From positions 5,632,744 to 5,696,743 of the forward strand of contig NC_049988.1 of assembly GCF_000003815.2 (NCBI RefSeq): a stretch of 64,000 nt of DNA, in the 5' to 3' direction. The notes under the pieces were generated by a model that worked only from the letters and a program-made list of their open reading frames with translations, was not told the origin of the DNA and did no database searches. Every line of letters starts with the position of its first letter. Positions within the stretch are counted from its first letter, which is position 1. This DNA is from Branchiostoma floridae. Lineage: Eukaryota; Chordata; Leptocardii; Amphioxiformes; Branchiostomatidae. Positions 40,966 through 54,000 of this stretch are shown here, one piece after another. Both the position numbers and the translations under genes were made by a program.

Positions 40966-42598
40966 TGTCTTACGCCTACGAACTTATCAAGCCTGTTACA
41001 GACATCATAAATGCATCCTTAAGAGAAGGTCGGGTACCTCAGTTGTGGAAAGACGCGACAGTGGTCCCTTTTCCAAAATCTCATCCGCCATCAATCGACA
41101 AATTACGACCTGTATCACTCACATCACAACTGGCAAAAGTGGCAGAGTCATTTGTTGAAAAATGGCTGATCGCTGACCTCAGACCATCAGTGGTCCCTTG
41201 GCAGTTCTGGTGCTTACGGCGCACTATTTGGTGAAATTTGTCAACTATCTGTAACAAGAAGCGGAAAGAAATCAAAACGTAACTACAATAGTGTGCACGG
41301 ATTTTTCAAAGGCCTTTGATCGAATTGATCACACAGTTGCCATTCAAAAATTGATCAATATTGGTACAAGGAGTTCGCTTATCCCCTGGGTCTGTGACTT
41401 CCTAACACAACGACGTCAGCGAGTCCACTACAGGGGCCAACTATCAAATTGGGAAACCCTAACATGTTCAGTTCCCCAAGGGGCACTGTTGGCTCCATTA
41501 ATCTTCTTGGTAGTATTCGATGATGCCATGACAAACGCAGCTGCAGAAAGATGGAAGTACGTTGATGATTTATCGCTGGCAGAGTCACGTATATGCACCA
41601 CACCATCGTCTAGACCTATGCAACTGGAGCTGAACTCTTTCAATGGCTGGTCAAATAAAAATCACATGTTATTAAACCCAGGTAAATGCAAGACCATGGT
41701 TGTATGCTTTATGAAGTGCCCACCCCCACCTCCCGTCCTTCTCATCGATCGGACGGAACTGGAAGTGGTATGCGCGCTGTACCTCCTGGGGGTTTGGATC
41801 CAAAACAACTTGAAATGGGACAGACAAGTAAACACGATGATCGGCAAAGCAGGTGGACGCCTCGCAATGCTGTGCAGATTCAAACACTTCCAGATTCCAT
41901 TCAACGACCTACTACAGATCTACATAACCTATGTTAGACCAGTGTTAGAGTACTGTGTTCCAGTATGGCAGCCAGGACTCACCACTACTCAGACTGTAAG
42001 GCTGGAAAGAGTGCAAAAGACAGCGCTCAGAACAATTCTCGGGGATAAGTACACAGACTACCAAACGGCCCTAACTATTTCAGGTCTGAAGTCACTCCAT
42101 GACAGACGAGTAGCCTTGTGTATTAAGTTCGCCAAAACGCTTGACCAGGAATTGCTCCCACAGAGAATGAGCAACGGCGATGGACACAGTATGATTATTA
42201 GAAACTCAAACAAATTCAGATCTATTAAGTGTAAAACAAACAGATATAGAGACTCACCTGTTCCATACCTGACAAGGTTACTTAACAATAATATGTGATG
42301 CAGATGCTTATATACTTGAGAATTCTATAAGCTTTTATGATCTGTATTGACGGATCTGTTTTGACTGATCTGTATATAATATATTTTGCAATTTCCCTTG
42401 TTGAAATATGTTTTGTCAACAGTTGTCATATAGTTGGTGCTTTTCCGAATATTTCAATTGTTTCTATCCATGTTTCTAGAAATTTGTGAAATTTTAATGT
42501 GTATTTAGATTTTAATGGAATTATGCCTGTAACTAAGTGTAAGTAATACGTAATTCAGCCACCCCGGCTGCGATGTATTTACAAATAAACCATTCATC
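40960..42598 (+). mobile_element. 5'-truncated LINE, RT with YVDD box, frameshifted
   Basis: RT starts at ~40968 (AYELIKPVTDIINASLREG, VPQLWKDATVVPFPK, LRPVSLTS), is broken by a frameshift near 41207-41215 and a stop at ~41248, and continues in another frame at 41255-42298. That part has TDFSKAFDRIDH (first catalytic Asp), SVPQGALLAPLIF, KYVDDLSL (catalytic pair), the thumb, and a C-terminal RVQKTALRTILG block. The endonuclease is missing. The 3' UTR ends near aaataaaccattcatcatt. The sequence pattern suggests the CR1/L2/Crack group; not certain. Confidence 0.85.
41255..42298 (+). pseudogene. LINE reverse transcriptase, longest open piece
   Basis: A ~335-residue open frame with all later RT motifs intact: S-K-A-F-D-R-I-D-H, Y-V-D-D at ~41558-41569, L-N-P-G-K-C-K-T, L-L-G-V-W-I, and Y-V-R-P-V-L-E-Y. 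Upstream parts of the RT are in a different frame, so no complete enzyme is encoded. TGA at 42296-42298. Confidence 0.82.
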
Positions 42599-43280
42599 AT
42601 TGGAACAAAGTTTAAACTGTTCACTATGGAATTTACCAACACAGATGAGCTTTCATTCGGACATTCATCATCAACATTTAAGATGATATAAGATACCTAT
42701 GGTATGGCTGAAATATAATCATGTAAATCCGTTGTTTCTTTCTTGAGTTATGCTCTTAATGGAACAGAGTGTGTTTAGAAAATTTCACCTTTGATCATGC
42801 AAAGTAGATCCAGATTTACATACATAGCATCAAATTGTACCATGCATTACTTAAGCTATCAGATCTGTTCATCCTTTTTTAACCTATTCCCTTTCAAAGT
42901 CTGAAACTAAACCGGCTCGTCCAGTTCCAAAAAACCCACTATAGGACCCAATACATCTCTTACTCTCTGTACAGAGTAAAAAAAAATGATGAAATATTTT
43001 TCTTTTTGATTCTGAACATATCTACTAAGTGTTTTTACCTTATAAAAGTAAAAAAAACATGAAAAAGTTTTTGTTAAATGCCATTAGACACGATAATTTC
43101 GCTTAAAAAGTTTTGAGCGTTTCTGCGCTTACCACGAACTTTGCCAGTAAAATCGAAAATGGATCAAAGATTTTGATTCTAAACAAGTCTTCTAAGTGTA
43201 ATTCACCTTATAAAAAAACCAGAAAAAAAGGTTTACAAAAATTCAAATGGTAATGCATTAGACACAATAATTTCGTTCAA
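42599..43280. other. Intergenic, nothing recognised
   Basis: AT-rich spacer between the LINE end and the satellite. Two related segments (gattctgaacatatctactaagtg...ttaccttataaaa and gattctaaacaagtcttctaagtg...caccttataaaa, ~43007 and ~43173) form a loose direct repeat of ~166 bp. Confidence 0.45.
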
Positions 43281-45170
43281 AAAAGACGCATAAAGGACCT
43301 TTCGAATGATATAAAGTTTGCCCGGTCGCAAAACTTTGTCAAAAACTTTCGAGCCAGCCAAAAGAACGGGGACGAATATCTCGAATGCAGTAAAAATGTT
43401 TAGAATACAGTACGAATTGCGAGGAATTGCCACGAATAGAAAAAAATTAATTCGGACGGCATTCCGGCTCATTCGTGCTCTCGTGTGAAGGGGGCTTAAG
43501 GCATCACCCTACCCCTGACTGACTGCTAAGGCTAGCGGTTATGCCACGAGTAGAGTCCATACGATCGAGATTATCTCGGCAAGGAGGCATCCGATTGGCA
43601 AGCGGTTTTCATCTTCCAATAGCGCACAAAGGGACCTTTCGATTGACAGAAAGTTTGCCCAGCCGCAACTTGAACCTTAACTTGGAATTGCGTTATTAAG
43701 GCATCACCCTATCCGTGACTTTTCGAATAATATAAAGTTTTGTCGGACGCAACTTAAACCCTAACTTGGAATCGCAATGTTAAGGCATAACCCTACCCCT
43801 GACATACGCCTAAGACTAGCGGTCATGCCACGACTGGAGTCCATACGATCGAGATTATCTCGGCAAAGATGTATTCGATTGGCACGCAGTTTTTATCTTC
43901 CGATAGCGCGCAAAGAAACCTTTCGAATGATATACAGTTGGCACGGCTGCGACTTGAATCCTAACATGGAATTGCGTTATCAAGGCATCACCCTACCGGT
44001 ATACCCCTGACTTACGGATAAGACTAGCGGTCATGACATGACTAGAGCCCATACGATCGAGATTATCCTGGCAAGGTAGCATTCGATTGGCAAGCGGTCT
44101 TCATCTTCCAATAGCGCGCAAAGCGACCTTTCAAATAATATTAAACTTGCCTGGCCGAAATTTGATCCCTAACTTGGAATCGCGTTATTAAGGCATCACC
44201 CTACCCCTGACAAACGCCTAAGACTAGCGGTCATGACATGACTAGAGTCCATACGATCGAGATTATCTTGGCAAGGTAGCATCCGATTGGCAAGCGGTTT
44301 TCATCTTCCAATAGCGCGGAAAGAGACCTTTTGAATTATATAAACTTGCCCGGTCGTAACTTAAGCCCTAACTTGGAATCGCGTTATTAAGGCAACACCC
44401 TACACCTGACTTACAGCTAAGACTAGCGGTTATGCCACAAGTAGAGTCCATACGCTCGAGATTATCTCGGAAGGGGAGCATCCGAGTGGCAAGCGGTTTT
44501 CATCTTCCAATAGCGCGGAAAGAGACCTTTTGAATTATATAAACTTGCCCGGTCGTAACTTAAGCCCTAACTTGGAATCGCGTTATTAAGGCAACACCCT
44601 ACACCTGACTTACAGCTAAGACTAGCGGTTATGCCACAAGTAGAGTCCATACGCTCGAGATTATCTCGGAAGGGGAGCATCCGAGTGGCAAGCGGTTTTC
44701 ATCTTCCAATAGTGCACAATGAGACCTTTCGAATGATATAAAGTTTGCCAGGCCGCATATTGAACCGTAACTTGGAATCGCAATGTTAAGGCATCACCCT
44801 ACCCCTGACTTACGGCTAAGACTAGCGGTCATAAAACGACTAGAGTCCATACGATCGAGATTATCTCGGCAAAGATGTACTCGATTGGCACGCGGTTTTC
44901 ATCTTCCAATAGAACAAAAAGAGACCTTTCGAATGATATTCAGTTGGCCCGGCCGCAACTTGAATCCTAACATGGAATTGCGTTATCAAGACATCGCCCT
45001 TCCCCTGACTTACGGCTAAGACTAGCCGTTATGCCCCGACTAGAGTCCATACGATCGAGATTATCTCGGCAATGATATATGCGATTGGCAAGCGGTTTTC
45101 ATCTTCCCACAGCGCACAAAGACACATTTTAAATGATATAAAGTTTGCCCAGCCTCAACTAGAACCCTAA
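43281..45170 (+). repeat. Satellite subfamily A, ~199-bp units
   Basis: A partial unit at ~43290, then about eight units with the marker ctaagactagcggt at ~43526, 43810, 44018, 44217, 44417, 44616, 44815 and 45017 (spacing mostly 199-208 bp). A unit includes agagtccatacgatcgag, attatctcggcaag, gcggttttcatcttcc, gacctttcgaatgatata, cgcgttattaaggc. Two adjacent units (44398-44596 and 44597-44795) are almost identical, indicating recent local duplication. Confidence 0.9.
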
Positions 45171-45972
45171 CTTGCACCTTAAGCTTGAATCAAAGAACAA
45201 AGGTAACACTGCACCCCACTCCTGGCCTTCGGTTTAGGCTAGCGGTTAGGAGAAGGGCGCATACGGTCAAGAAGATCTCCCGAACAAAACATCCGATTGA
45301 AACGCGGTTTGCATCTTTCTACCAGACACTATGCAACCTTTCGAATGATATAAAATTTGTTGGACCAGAACTTGAACCTTAAGCTTGAATCAAAGAACAA
45401 AGGTAACACTGCACCCCACTCCTGGCCTTCGGTTAAGGCTAGCGGTTAGGACAAGATCGCATACGGTCAAGAATATCTCCCGAACAAAACATCCGATTGA
45501 ATCAGGGTTTGCATCTTTCTACTTGACACAATTCAATCTTTCGAATGATATAAAGTTTGTTGAACCGGAACTTGAACTTAAAGCTTCAATCGCAGAACAA
45601 AGTAACACTGCACCCCACTCCTGGCCTACGGCTAAGGCTCGTGGTTAGGACAAGAGCGCATGCGGTGAAGAATATCTCCCGAACAAAACATCCTATTGAA
45701 ACGCGGTTTGCATCATTCTACCAGACACTATATAATCTTTGGAATGATATAAATTTTGTCGGACAGGAACTTGAACCCTAAGATTGAATCGCAAAACAGA
45801 GGTAACACTGCACCCCACTCCTGGCCTTCGGTTAAGGCTAGCGGTTAGGACAAGGGCGCATACGGTCAAGAATATCTCCCGAACAAAACATGCGATTGAA
45901 AAAAGGTTTGCATCTTTCTACTCCGCACTATGCAACCTTTCGAATAATATAAAGTTTGTCGAACCGGAACTT
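45171..45972 (+). repeat. Satellite subfamily B, ~198-200-bp units
   Basis: Four units with the markers ctgcaccccactcctggcct and gaatatctcccgaacaaaac at ~200-bp steps (45210, 45409, 45608, 45808). Same orientation as subfamily A and recognisably homologous to it (catccgattg, ctttcgaatgatataaa, gaccggaacttgaa). Clearly a separate subfamily. Confidence 0.88.
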
Positions 45973-47051
45973 GGTATCCTTGCAAAGGTCTCTTAGTTAG
46001 GAATAGTAAGGTGAAAATCGCAAAACCCTCGGATACTTCCTTCTCGAGATATTCTCAAGCATATGGGCGCTGTTTAGGCGCAACCGCAAGCTCCTTTATT
46101 GAGACCCCGGCTGTCACGGCACCGGGTAGGGTGATGACTTAATGTCGCGATTGTAGCTCAGGCTTTAAGTTCCGGCCTGGCACACTTGGTATCCTTGGAC
46201 AGGTCTATTAGTAAGGAATAGAAAGGTGAAAACCGCAAAATGGTAGGATACTTTCTTCTCGAGATATTCTCGAGCATATGGGCGCTGTTTAGGCGCAAGC
46301 GCTAGCTCCTTTATTGAGACCGCGCCTGTCACGGCACCGGGTAGGGTGATGACTCAATCTCGCGATTGTAGCTCAGGCTTTAAGTTCCGGCCTGGCACAC
46401 TTGGTATCCTGGGAAAGGTCCCTTGATAAGGAATAGAAAGTTGAAAACCGCAAAATCCTCGGATACTTCCTTCTTGAGATATTCTCGAGCATATGGGCTC
46501 TGTTTATGCGCAACCGCTAGCTCCTTTATTGAGACCCCACCTGTCACGGCACCGGGTAGGGGTGATGACTTAATGTCGCGATTGAAGCTCAGGCTTTAAG
46601 TTCCGGCCTGGCACACTTGGTATCCTTTGAAAGGTCCCTTAGTAAGGAATAGAAATTTAAAAAAAACGCAAAATCCTTGGGTACTTCCTGTCGAGATGTT
46701 CTCGAGCATATGGGCCCTGTTTAGGCGCAAGCGCTAGCTCCTTTATTGAGACCCCGTCTGTCACGGCGCCGAGCAGGGTGATGACTTAATGTCGCGATTG
46801 TAGCTAAGGCTTTAAGTTCCGGCCTGGCACATTTGGTATCCTTGGAAAGGTCTCTTAATAAGGAATAGAAAGGTGAAAACCGCAAAATCCTCGGATACTT
46901 TCTTCTCGAGATATTCTCGAGCATATGGACCCTGGCAAGGCGCAACCGCTAGCTCCTTCATTGAGACCCCGCCTGTCACGGCACCGGGTAGGGTGATGAC
47001 TTAATGTCGCGATCTAGCTCAGGCTTTAAGTTCTGGCCTGGCACACTTGGT
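45973..47051 (-). repeat. Satellite subfamily C, ~216-bp units, inverted
   Basis: Five units starting at ggtatcctt near 45973, 46189, 46405, 46620 and 46837 (steps 215-217 bp). Markers are ctcgagatattctcgagcat, gtcacggcaccgggtagggt and cgcgattgtagctcaggc. Its reverse complement aligns with subfamilies A and B, so the array has flipped orientation here. Confidence 0.88.
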
Positions 47052-49402
47052 ATGTTTGGAAAGGTCCCTTAGTAAGGAATCGAAAGATGAAAACTGCAGT
47101 CCGATCCAATACTTCCTTGTCGAGATATTCTTGAGTATACGGACTCTATTTGGGCGCAACCTCTAGCTACCTTTTGGAAACACCGGCAAGCGCCTGACAT
47201 GGTACCGGGTGGGCAGTTAATAACGCAATTGTAGCTAAGGCTTTAAGTTCCGGCCTAGCAAGCTTGGTATGGTTGGAAAGGTCTCTTAGTGAGGAATCGA
47301 AAGATGAAAACCGCAGTCCGATCCGATACTTTCTTGACGACATATTCTTGAGTATACAGACTCTATTTGGGTGCTACCGCTAGCTACCTTTTGGAAACAC
47401 CACCTAGCGCCTGTTACGGTACCGGGTAGGCAGTTAATAACGCAATTGAAGCTTAGGCTTTAAGTTCCAGCCTAGCAAGCTTGGTATGGTTGGAAAGGTC
47501 CCTTAGTCAGAAATCGAATGATAAAAACCGCAGTCCAATCCGATACTTCCTTGTCGAGGTATTCTTGAGAATACGGACTCTATTTGGGTGCTACCGCTAG
47601 CTACCTTTTGGAAACACCGCCTAGCGCCTGTCACGGTACCGGGTAGGCAGTTGATAACGCAATTGAAGCTTAGGCTTTAAGTTCCGGCCTAATAAGCTTG
47701 GTATGGTTGGAAAGGTCCCTTAGTAAGAAATCGAATGATGAAAACCGCAGTCCAATCCGATACTTTCTTGTCGAGATATTCTTGAGTATACGGACTCTAT
47801 TGGGCGCAACCTCCAGCTACCTTTTGAAAACACCACCTGTCACGGTACCGAGTAGGGACTTAATAACGCAATTGTAGCTTAGGCTTTAAGTTCCGGCCTA
47901 GCAAGCTTGGTATGGTTGGAAAGGTCCCTTAGTAAGGAATCGAAAGATGAAAACTGCAGTCCAATCTGATACTTTTTTGTCGAGACATTCTTGAGTATAC
48001 GGACTCTATTTGCGGGCTACCGCTAGCTACCTTTTGGAAACACCGCCAAGCGCCTGTCACGGTACCTGGTAGGCAGTTAATAACGCAATTGTAGCTTAGG
48101 CTTTAAGTTCCGGGATAGCAAGCTTGGTATGTTTGGAAAGGTCCCTTAGTAAGGAATCGAAAGATGAAAACCGCAGTCCAATTCGATACTTTTTTGTCGA
48201 GATATTCTTGAGTATACGGACTCTATTTGCGGGCTACCTCTAGCTACCTTTTGGAAACACCGCCAAGCGCCTGTCACGGTACCTGGTAGGCAGTTAATAA
48301 CGCAATTGTAGCTTAGGCTTTAAGTTCCGGGCTAGCAAGCTTGGTATGGTTGGAGAGGTGCCTTAGTAAGGAATCGAAAGATAACCGCAGTCTAATCCGA
48401 TACTTCCTTTGTTGAGATATTCTTGACTATACGGACTCTATTTGGGGGCTACCGCTAGCTACCTTTTGGAAACACAGCCTAGCGCCTGTCACGGTACCTG
48501 GTAGGCATTTAATAACGCAATTGCAGCTTAGGCTTTAAGTTCCAGCCAAGCAAGCTTGATATGTTTGGAGAGGTGCCTTAGTAAGGAATCGAAAGATAAA
48601 ACCGCAGTCTAATCCGATAATTCCTTGTTGAGATATTCTTGAGTATACGGACTCTATTTGGGGGCGACCGCTAGCTACCTTTAGGAAACACCACCTGTCA
48701 CCTTACCGGGTAGGGACTTAATAACGCAATTGTAGCTTAGGCTTTAAGTTCCGGCCTAGCAAGCTTGGTATGGTTGGAAAGCTCCTTTAGTAAGGAATCG
48801 AAAGATGAAAACCGCAGTCTAATCCGATACTTCCTTGTTGAGATATTCTTGAGTATACGGACTCTATTTGGGGGCTACCGCTAGCTACCTTTTGGAAACA
48901 CAGCCTAGCGCCTGTCACTGTACCTGGTAGGCAGTTAATAACGGAATTGTAGCTTAGACTTTAAGTTCCGGCCTAGCAAGCTTGATATGTTTGGAGAGGT
49001 CCCTTAGTAAGGAATCGAAAGATGAAACCCGCAGTCCAATCCGATACTTCCTTGTCGAGATATTCTTGAGTATACGGACTCTATTTGGGCGCAACTGCTA
49101 GCTACCTCTTGGACACACCACCTAGTGCCTGTCACGATACCAGATAGGCAGTTAATAACGCAATTGTAGCTTAGGCTTTAAGTTCCGGTCTAGCAAGCTT
49201 GGTATGGTTGGAAAGGTCCCTTAGTAAGGAATCGAATGATGAAAACTGCAGTCCAATCCGATACTTCCTTGTCGAGATATTCTTGAGTATACGGACTCCT
49301 TTTGAGCGTAACAGCGAGCTACCTTTTGGAAACACCACCTGTCACGGTACCGGGTAGGGACTTAATAACGCAATTGTAGCTTAGGCTTTAAGTTCCGCCG
49401 AG

Positions 49403-49502
49403 NNNNNNNNNNNNNNNNNNNNNNNNNNNNNNNNNNNNNNNNNNNNNNNNNNNNNNNNNNNNNNNNNNNNNNNNNNNNNNNNNNNNNNNNNNNNNNNNNN
49501 NN
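49403..49502. other. Assembly gap, 100 N
   Basis: Exactly 100 N within satellite D. A fixed-size gap of unknown true length, probably an array collapse. Confidence 0.98.
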
Positions 49503-50944
49503 ATGAAACCGCAGTCCAATCCGATACTTCCTTGTCGAGATATTCCTGAGTATACGGAATCTATTTGGGCGCAACCTCTAGCTACCTTTTGGAAACACCA
49601 CCTGTCACGGTACCGAGTAGGGACCTAATAACGCAATTGTAGCTTAGGCTTTAAGTTCTGACCTAGCAAGCTTGGTATGGTTGCAGAGGTCCCTTAGTAT
49701 GGAATCGAAAGATTAAAACCGTAGTCCAATCCAATACTTCCTTGTCGAGATATTCTTGAGTATACGGACTCTATTGGGGCAAAACTGCTAGCTACTTCTT
49801 TGACACACCACCTAGCGCCTGTCACGGTACCGGGTAGGGACTTAATAACGCAATTGTAGCTTAAGCTTTAAGTTTTGGCCTAGCAAGATTGCTATGATTG
49901 GAAAGGTCCTTTATTAAGAAATTGAATGATGAAAATCGCAGTCCAATCCGATACTTCCTTGTCGAGATATTCTTGAGTATACGGACTCCTTTTGAGCGTA
50001 ACAGCGAGCTACCTTTTGGAAACACCACCTGTCACGGTACCGGGTAGGGACTTAATAACGCAATTGTAGCTTAGGCTTTTATTTCCGGTCGAGCAAGCTT
50101 GGTATGGTTGGAAAGGTCCTTAGTAAGGAATCGAAAGACGGAAACCGTATTCCAATCCGATACTTCCTTGTCGAGATATTGTTGAGTATACGGACTCTAT
50201 TTGGGCGCAACTGCTAGCTACCTCTTGGACACACCACCTAGCGCCTGTCACGGTACCTGGTAGGCAGTTAATAACGCAATTATAGCTTAAGCTTTAAGTT
50301 CCGGCCTAGCAAGCTTGGTATGGTTGGAAAGGTCCTTTATTAAGGAATCGAATGATGAAAACCGCAGTCCAATCCGATACTTCCTTGTCGAGATATTCCT
50401 GAGTATACGGAATCTATTTGGGCGCAACCTCTAGCTACCTTTTGGAAACACCACCTGTCACGGTACCGAGTAGGGACCTAATAACGCAATTGTAGCTTAG
50501 GCTTTAAGTTCCGGCCTAGCAAGCTTGGTATGGTTGGAAAGATGCCTTAGTAAGGAATGGAAAGATGAAAACCGCAGTCCAATCCGATACTTCCTTGTCG
50601 AGATATTCTTGAGTATACGGACTCTATTTGGGCGCAACCTCTAGCTACCTTTTCGAAACACCACCTGTCACGGTACCGGGTAGGGACTTAATAACGCAAT
50701 TGTCGCTTAGGCTTTAAGTTCTGGCCTAGCAAGCTTGGTATGGTTGGAAAGATGCCTTAGTAAGAAATCGAATGATGAAAACCGCAGTCCAATCCGATAC
50801 TTCCTTGTCGAGATATTCTTGAGTATACGGACTCTATTTGGGCGCAACCTCTAGCTACCTTTTCGAAACACCACCTGTCACGGTACCGGGTAGGGACTTA
50901 ATAACGCAATTGTAGCTTAAGCTTTAAGTTCCGGCCTAGCAAGC

Positions 50945-51044
50945 NNNNNNNNNNNNNNNNNNNNNNNNNNNNNNNNNNNNNNNNNNNNNNNNNNNNNNNN
51001 NNNNNNNNNNNNNNNNNNNNNNNNNNNNNNNNNNNNNNNNNNNN
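50945..51044. other. Assembly gap, 100 N
   Basis: Exactly 100 N within satellite D, flanked by aagc and ctatttgggcg. True length unknown. Confidence 0.98.
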
Positions 51045-54000
51045 CTATTTGGGCGCAACCTCTAGCTACCTTTTGGAAACACCACCTGTCACGGCACCAG
51101 GTAGGGATATAATAACGCAATTGTAGCTTAGGCTTTAAGTTTCGGCCTAGCAAGCTTGGTATGGTTAGAAAGGTGCTATGGTAAGGAATCGAAAGATGAA
51201 AACCACAGTCTAATCCGATACTTTCCTGTAGAGATATTCTTGAGTATACGGACTCTATTTGGGCGCAACTGCTAGCTACCTCTAGGCCACACCACCTAGC
51301 GCCTGTCACGGTACCTCTTAGGCAGTTAATAACGTAATTGTAGCTTAGACTTTAAGTTTCGGCCTAGCAAGATTGGTATGGTTGGAAAGGTCCCTTAGTA
51401 AGGAATCGAAAGATGAAACTCGCAGTCCAATTCATTACTTTCTTCTCGAGATATTCTTGAGTATACGAACTCTATTTGGGCGCAACCTCTAGCTACCTTT
51501 TGAAAACACCACCTGTCACGGTACCAGGTAGGGAGATAATAACGCAATTGTTGCTTAGGCTTTAAGTTCCAGCCTAGCAAGCTTGGTATGGTTGGAAAGG
51601 TGCCTTAGTAAGGAATGGAAAGATGAAAACCGCAGTCTAATCCGATACTTTCTTGTTGAGATATTCTTGAGTATACGGAATCTATTTGGGGGCTACCGCT
51701 AGCTACATTTTGGAAACACAGCCTAGCGCCTGTCACGGTACCTGGTAAGCAGTTAATAACGCAATTGTAGCTTAGGCTTTAAGTTCCGGCCTTGCAAGCT
51801 TGGTATTGTTGGAATAGTCCCTTAGTAAGGAATCGAAAGATGAAAACCGCAGTCTAATCCGATGCTTCCTTGTCGAGATATTCTTGAGTATACGGACTCT
51901 ATTTGGGCGCAACCTCTAGCTACCTTTTGGAAACACCACCTGTCACGGTACCGGGTAGGGACTTAATAACGCAATTGTACCTTAGGCTTTACGTTCCGGC
52001 CTAGCAAGCTTGGTATGGTTAGAAAGGACCCTTAGTAAGGAATCGAATGATGAAAACCGCAGTCCAATCCGATATTTCTTTGTCGAGATATTCTTGAGTA
52101 TACGGATTCTATTTCGGCGCAACCTCTAGCTACCTTTTGGAAACACCACCTGTCACGGTACTGGGTAGGGACTTAATCAGAAAATTTGTAGTTTAGGCTT
52201 TAAGTTCCGGCCTAGCAAGCTTGGTATGGTTGGAAAAGTCCCTTAGTAAGGAATCGAAAGATGAAAACCGCAGTCCAATCCAATACTTACTTGTCGAGAT
52301 ATTCTTGAGTATACGGACTCTATTTCGGCGCATACCTAGCTACCTCTAGGACACACCACCTAGCGCCTGTCACGGTACCTCTTAGGCAGTTAATAACGCA
52401 ATTGTAGCTTAGGCTTTAAGTTTCGGCCTAGCAAGCTTGGTATGGTTGGAAAAGTCCCTTAGTAAGGAGTCGAAAAATGAAAACCGCATTCCAATCCAAT
52501 ACTTACTTGTCGAGATATTCTTGAGTATACGGACTCTATTTCGGCGCAACCCCTAGCTACATTTTGAAAACACCACCTGTCACGGTACCAGGTAGGGAGA
52601 TAATAACGCAATTGTAGCTTAGGCTTTAAGTTCCGGCCTAGCAAGCTTGGTATGGTTGGAAAGGTGCTATGGTAAGGAATCGAAAGATGAAAACCGCAGT
52701 CTAATCCGATACTTCCTAGTTGAGATATTCTTGAGTATACGGACTCTATTTGGGGGCTACCGCTAGCTACTTCTTGAAAACACCACCTAGCGCCTGTCAC
52801 GGTACCGGGTAGGCAGATAATAACGCAATTGTAGCTTAGGCTTTAAGTTAAGTTCCGGCCTAGTAAGCTTGGTATGGTTGGAAAGATCCCTTAGTAAGGA
52901 ATCGAAAGATGAAAACCGCAGTCCAATCCGATACTTCCTTGTCGAGATATTCTTGAGTATATGGACTCTACTTGGGCGCAACCGATAGCTACCTTTTGGA
53001 CACACCACCTAGCGCCTGTCACGGTACCGGGTAGGGACTTAATAACGCAATTGTATCTTAGGCTTTAAGTTCCGGCCTAGCAAGCTTGGTATGGTTGGAC
53101 AGGTCCCTTACCAAGAAATCGAAAGATGAAAACCGCAGTCCAATCCGATACTTCCTTGTTGAGATATTTTTGAGAATACGGACTCTATTTGGGCGCAACT
53201 GCTAGCTACCTCTTGGACACACCACCTAGCACCTGTCACGGTACCGGGTAGGCAGTTAATAACGCAATTGTAGCTTAAGCTTTAAGTTCCTGCCTGGCAA
53301 GCTTGGTATAGTTAGAAAGGTCCCTTAGTAAGGAATCGAATGATGAAAACCACAGTCCAATCCGATACTTCTTTGTCGAGATATTCTTGAGTATACGGAT
53401 TCTATTTCGGCGCAACCTCTAGCTACCTTTTGGAAACACCACCTGTCACGGTACTGGGTAGGGACTTAATAAGAAAATTTGTAGTTTAGGCTTTAAGTTC
53501 CGGCCTAGCAAGCTTGGTATGGTTGGAAAAGTCCCTTAGTAAGGAATCGAAAGATGAAAACCGCAGTCCAATCCGATACTTCCTTGTCGAGATATTCTTG
53601 AGTATACGGACTCTATTTGGGCGCAACTGCTAGCTACCTCTAGGACACACCACCTAGCGCCTGTCACGGCACCTCTTAGGCAGTTAATAACGCATTTGTA
53701 GCTTAGGCTTTAAGTTCCGGCCTAGCAAGCTTGGTATGGTTGGAAAAGTCCCTTAGTAAGGAATCGAAAGATGAAAATCGCATTCAAATCAGATACTTAC
53801 TTGTCGAGATATTCTTGAGTATACGGACTCTATTTGGGTGCTAAAGCTAGCTACCTCTTGGACACACCACCTAGCGCCTGTCACGGTACCGGGTAGGGAT
53901 TTAAAAACGCAATTGTAGCTTAGGCTTTAAGTTCCGGCCTAGCAAGAATGGTATGGTTGTAAAGGTCCCTTAGTAAGGAATCGAAAGATGAAACCCGCAG

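Noticed and set aside
52459-52800. Open frames across satellite units as separate genes
   Set aside because: They recur with the repeat, vary in length and carry stops in most units. Treated as repeat by-products, with a note in the findings.
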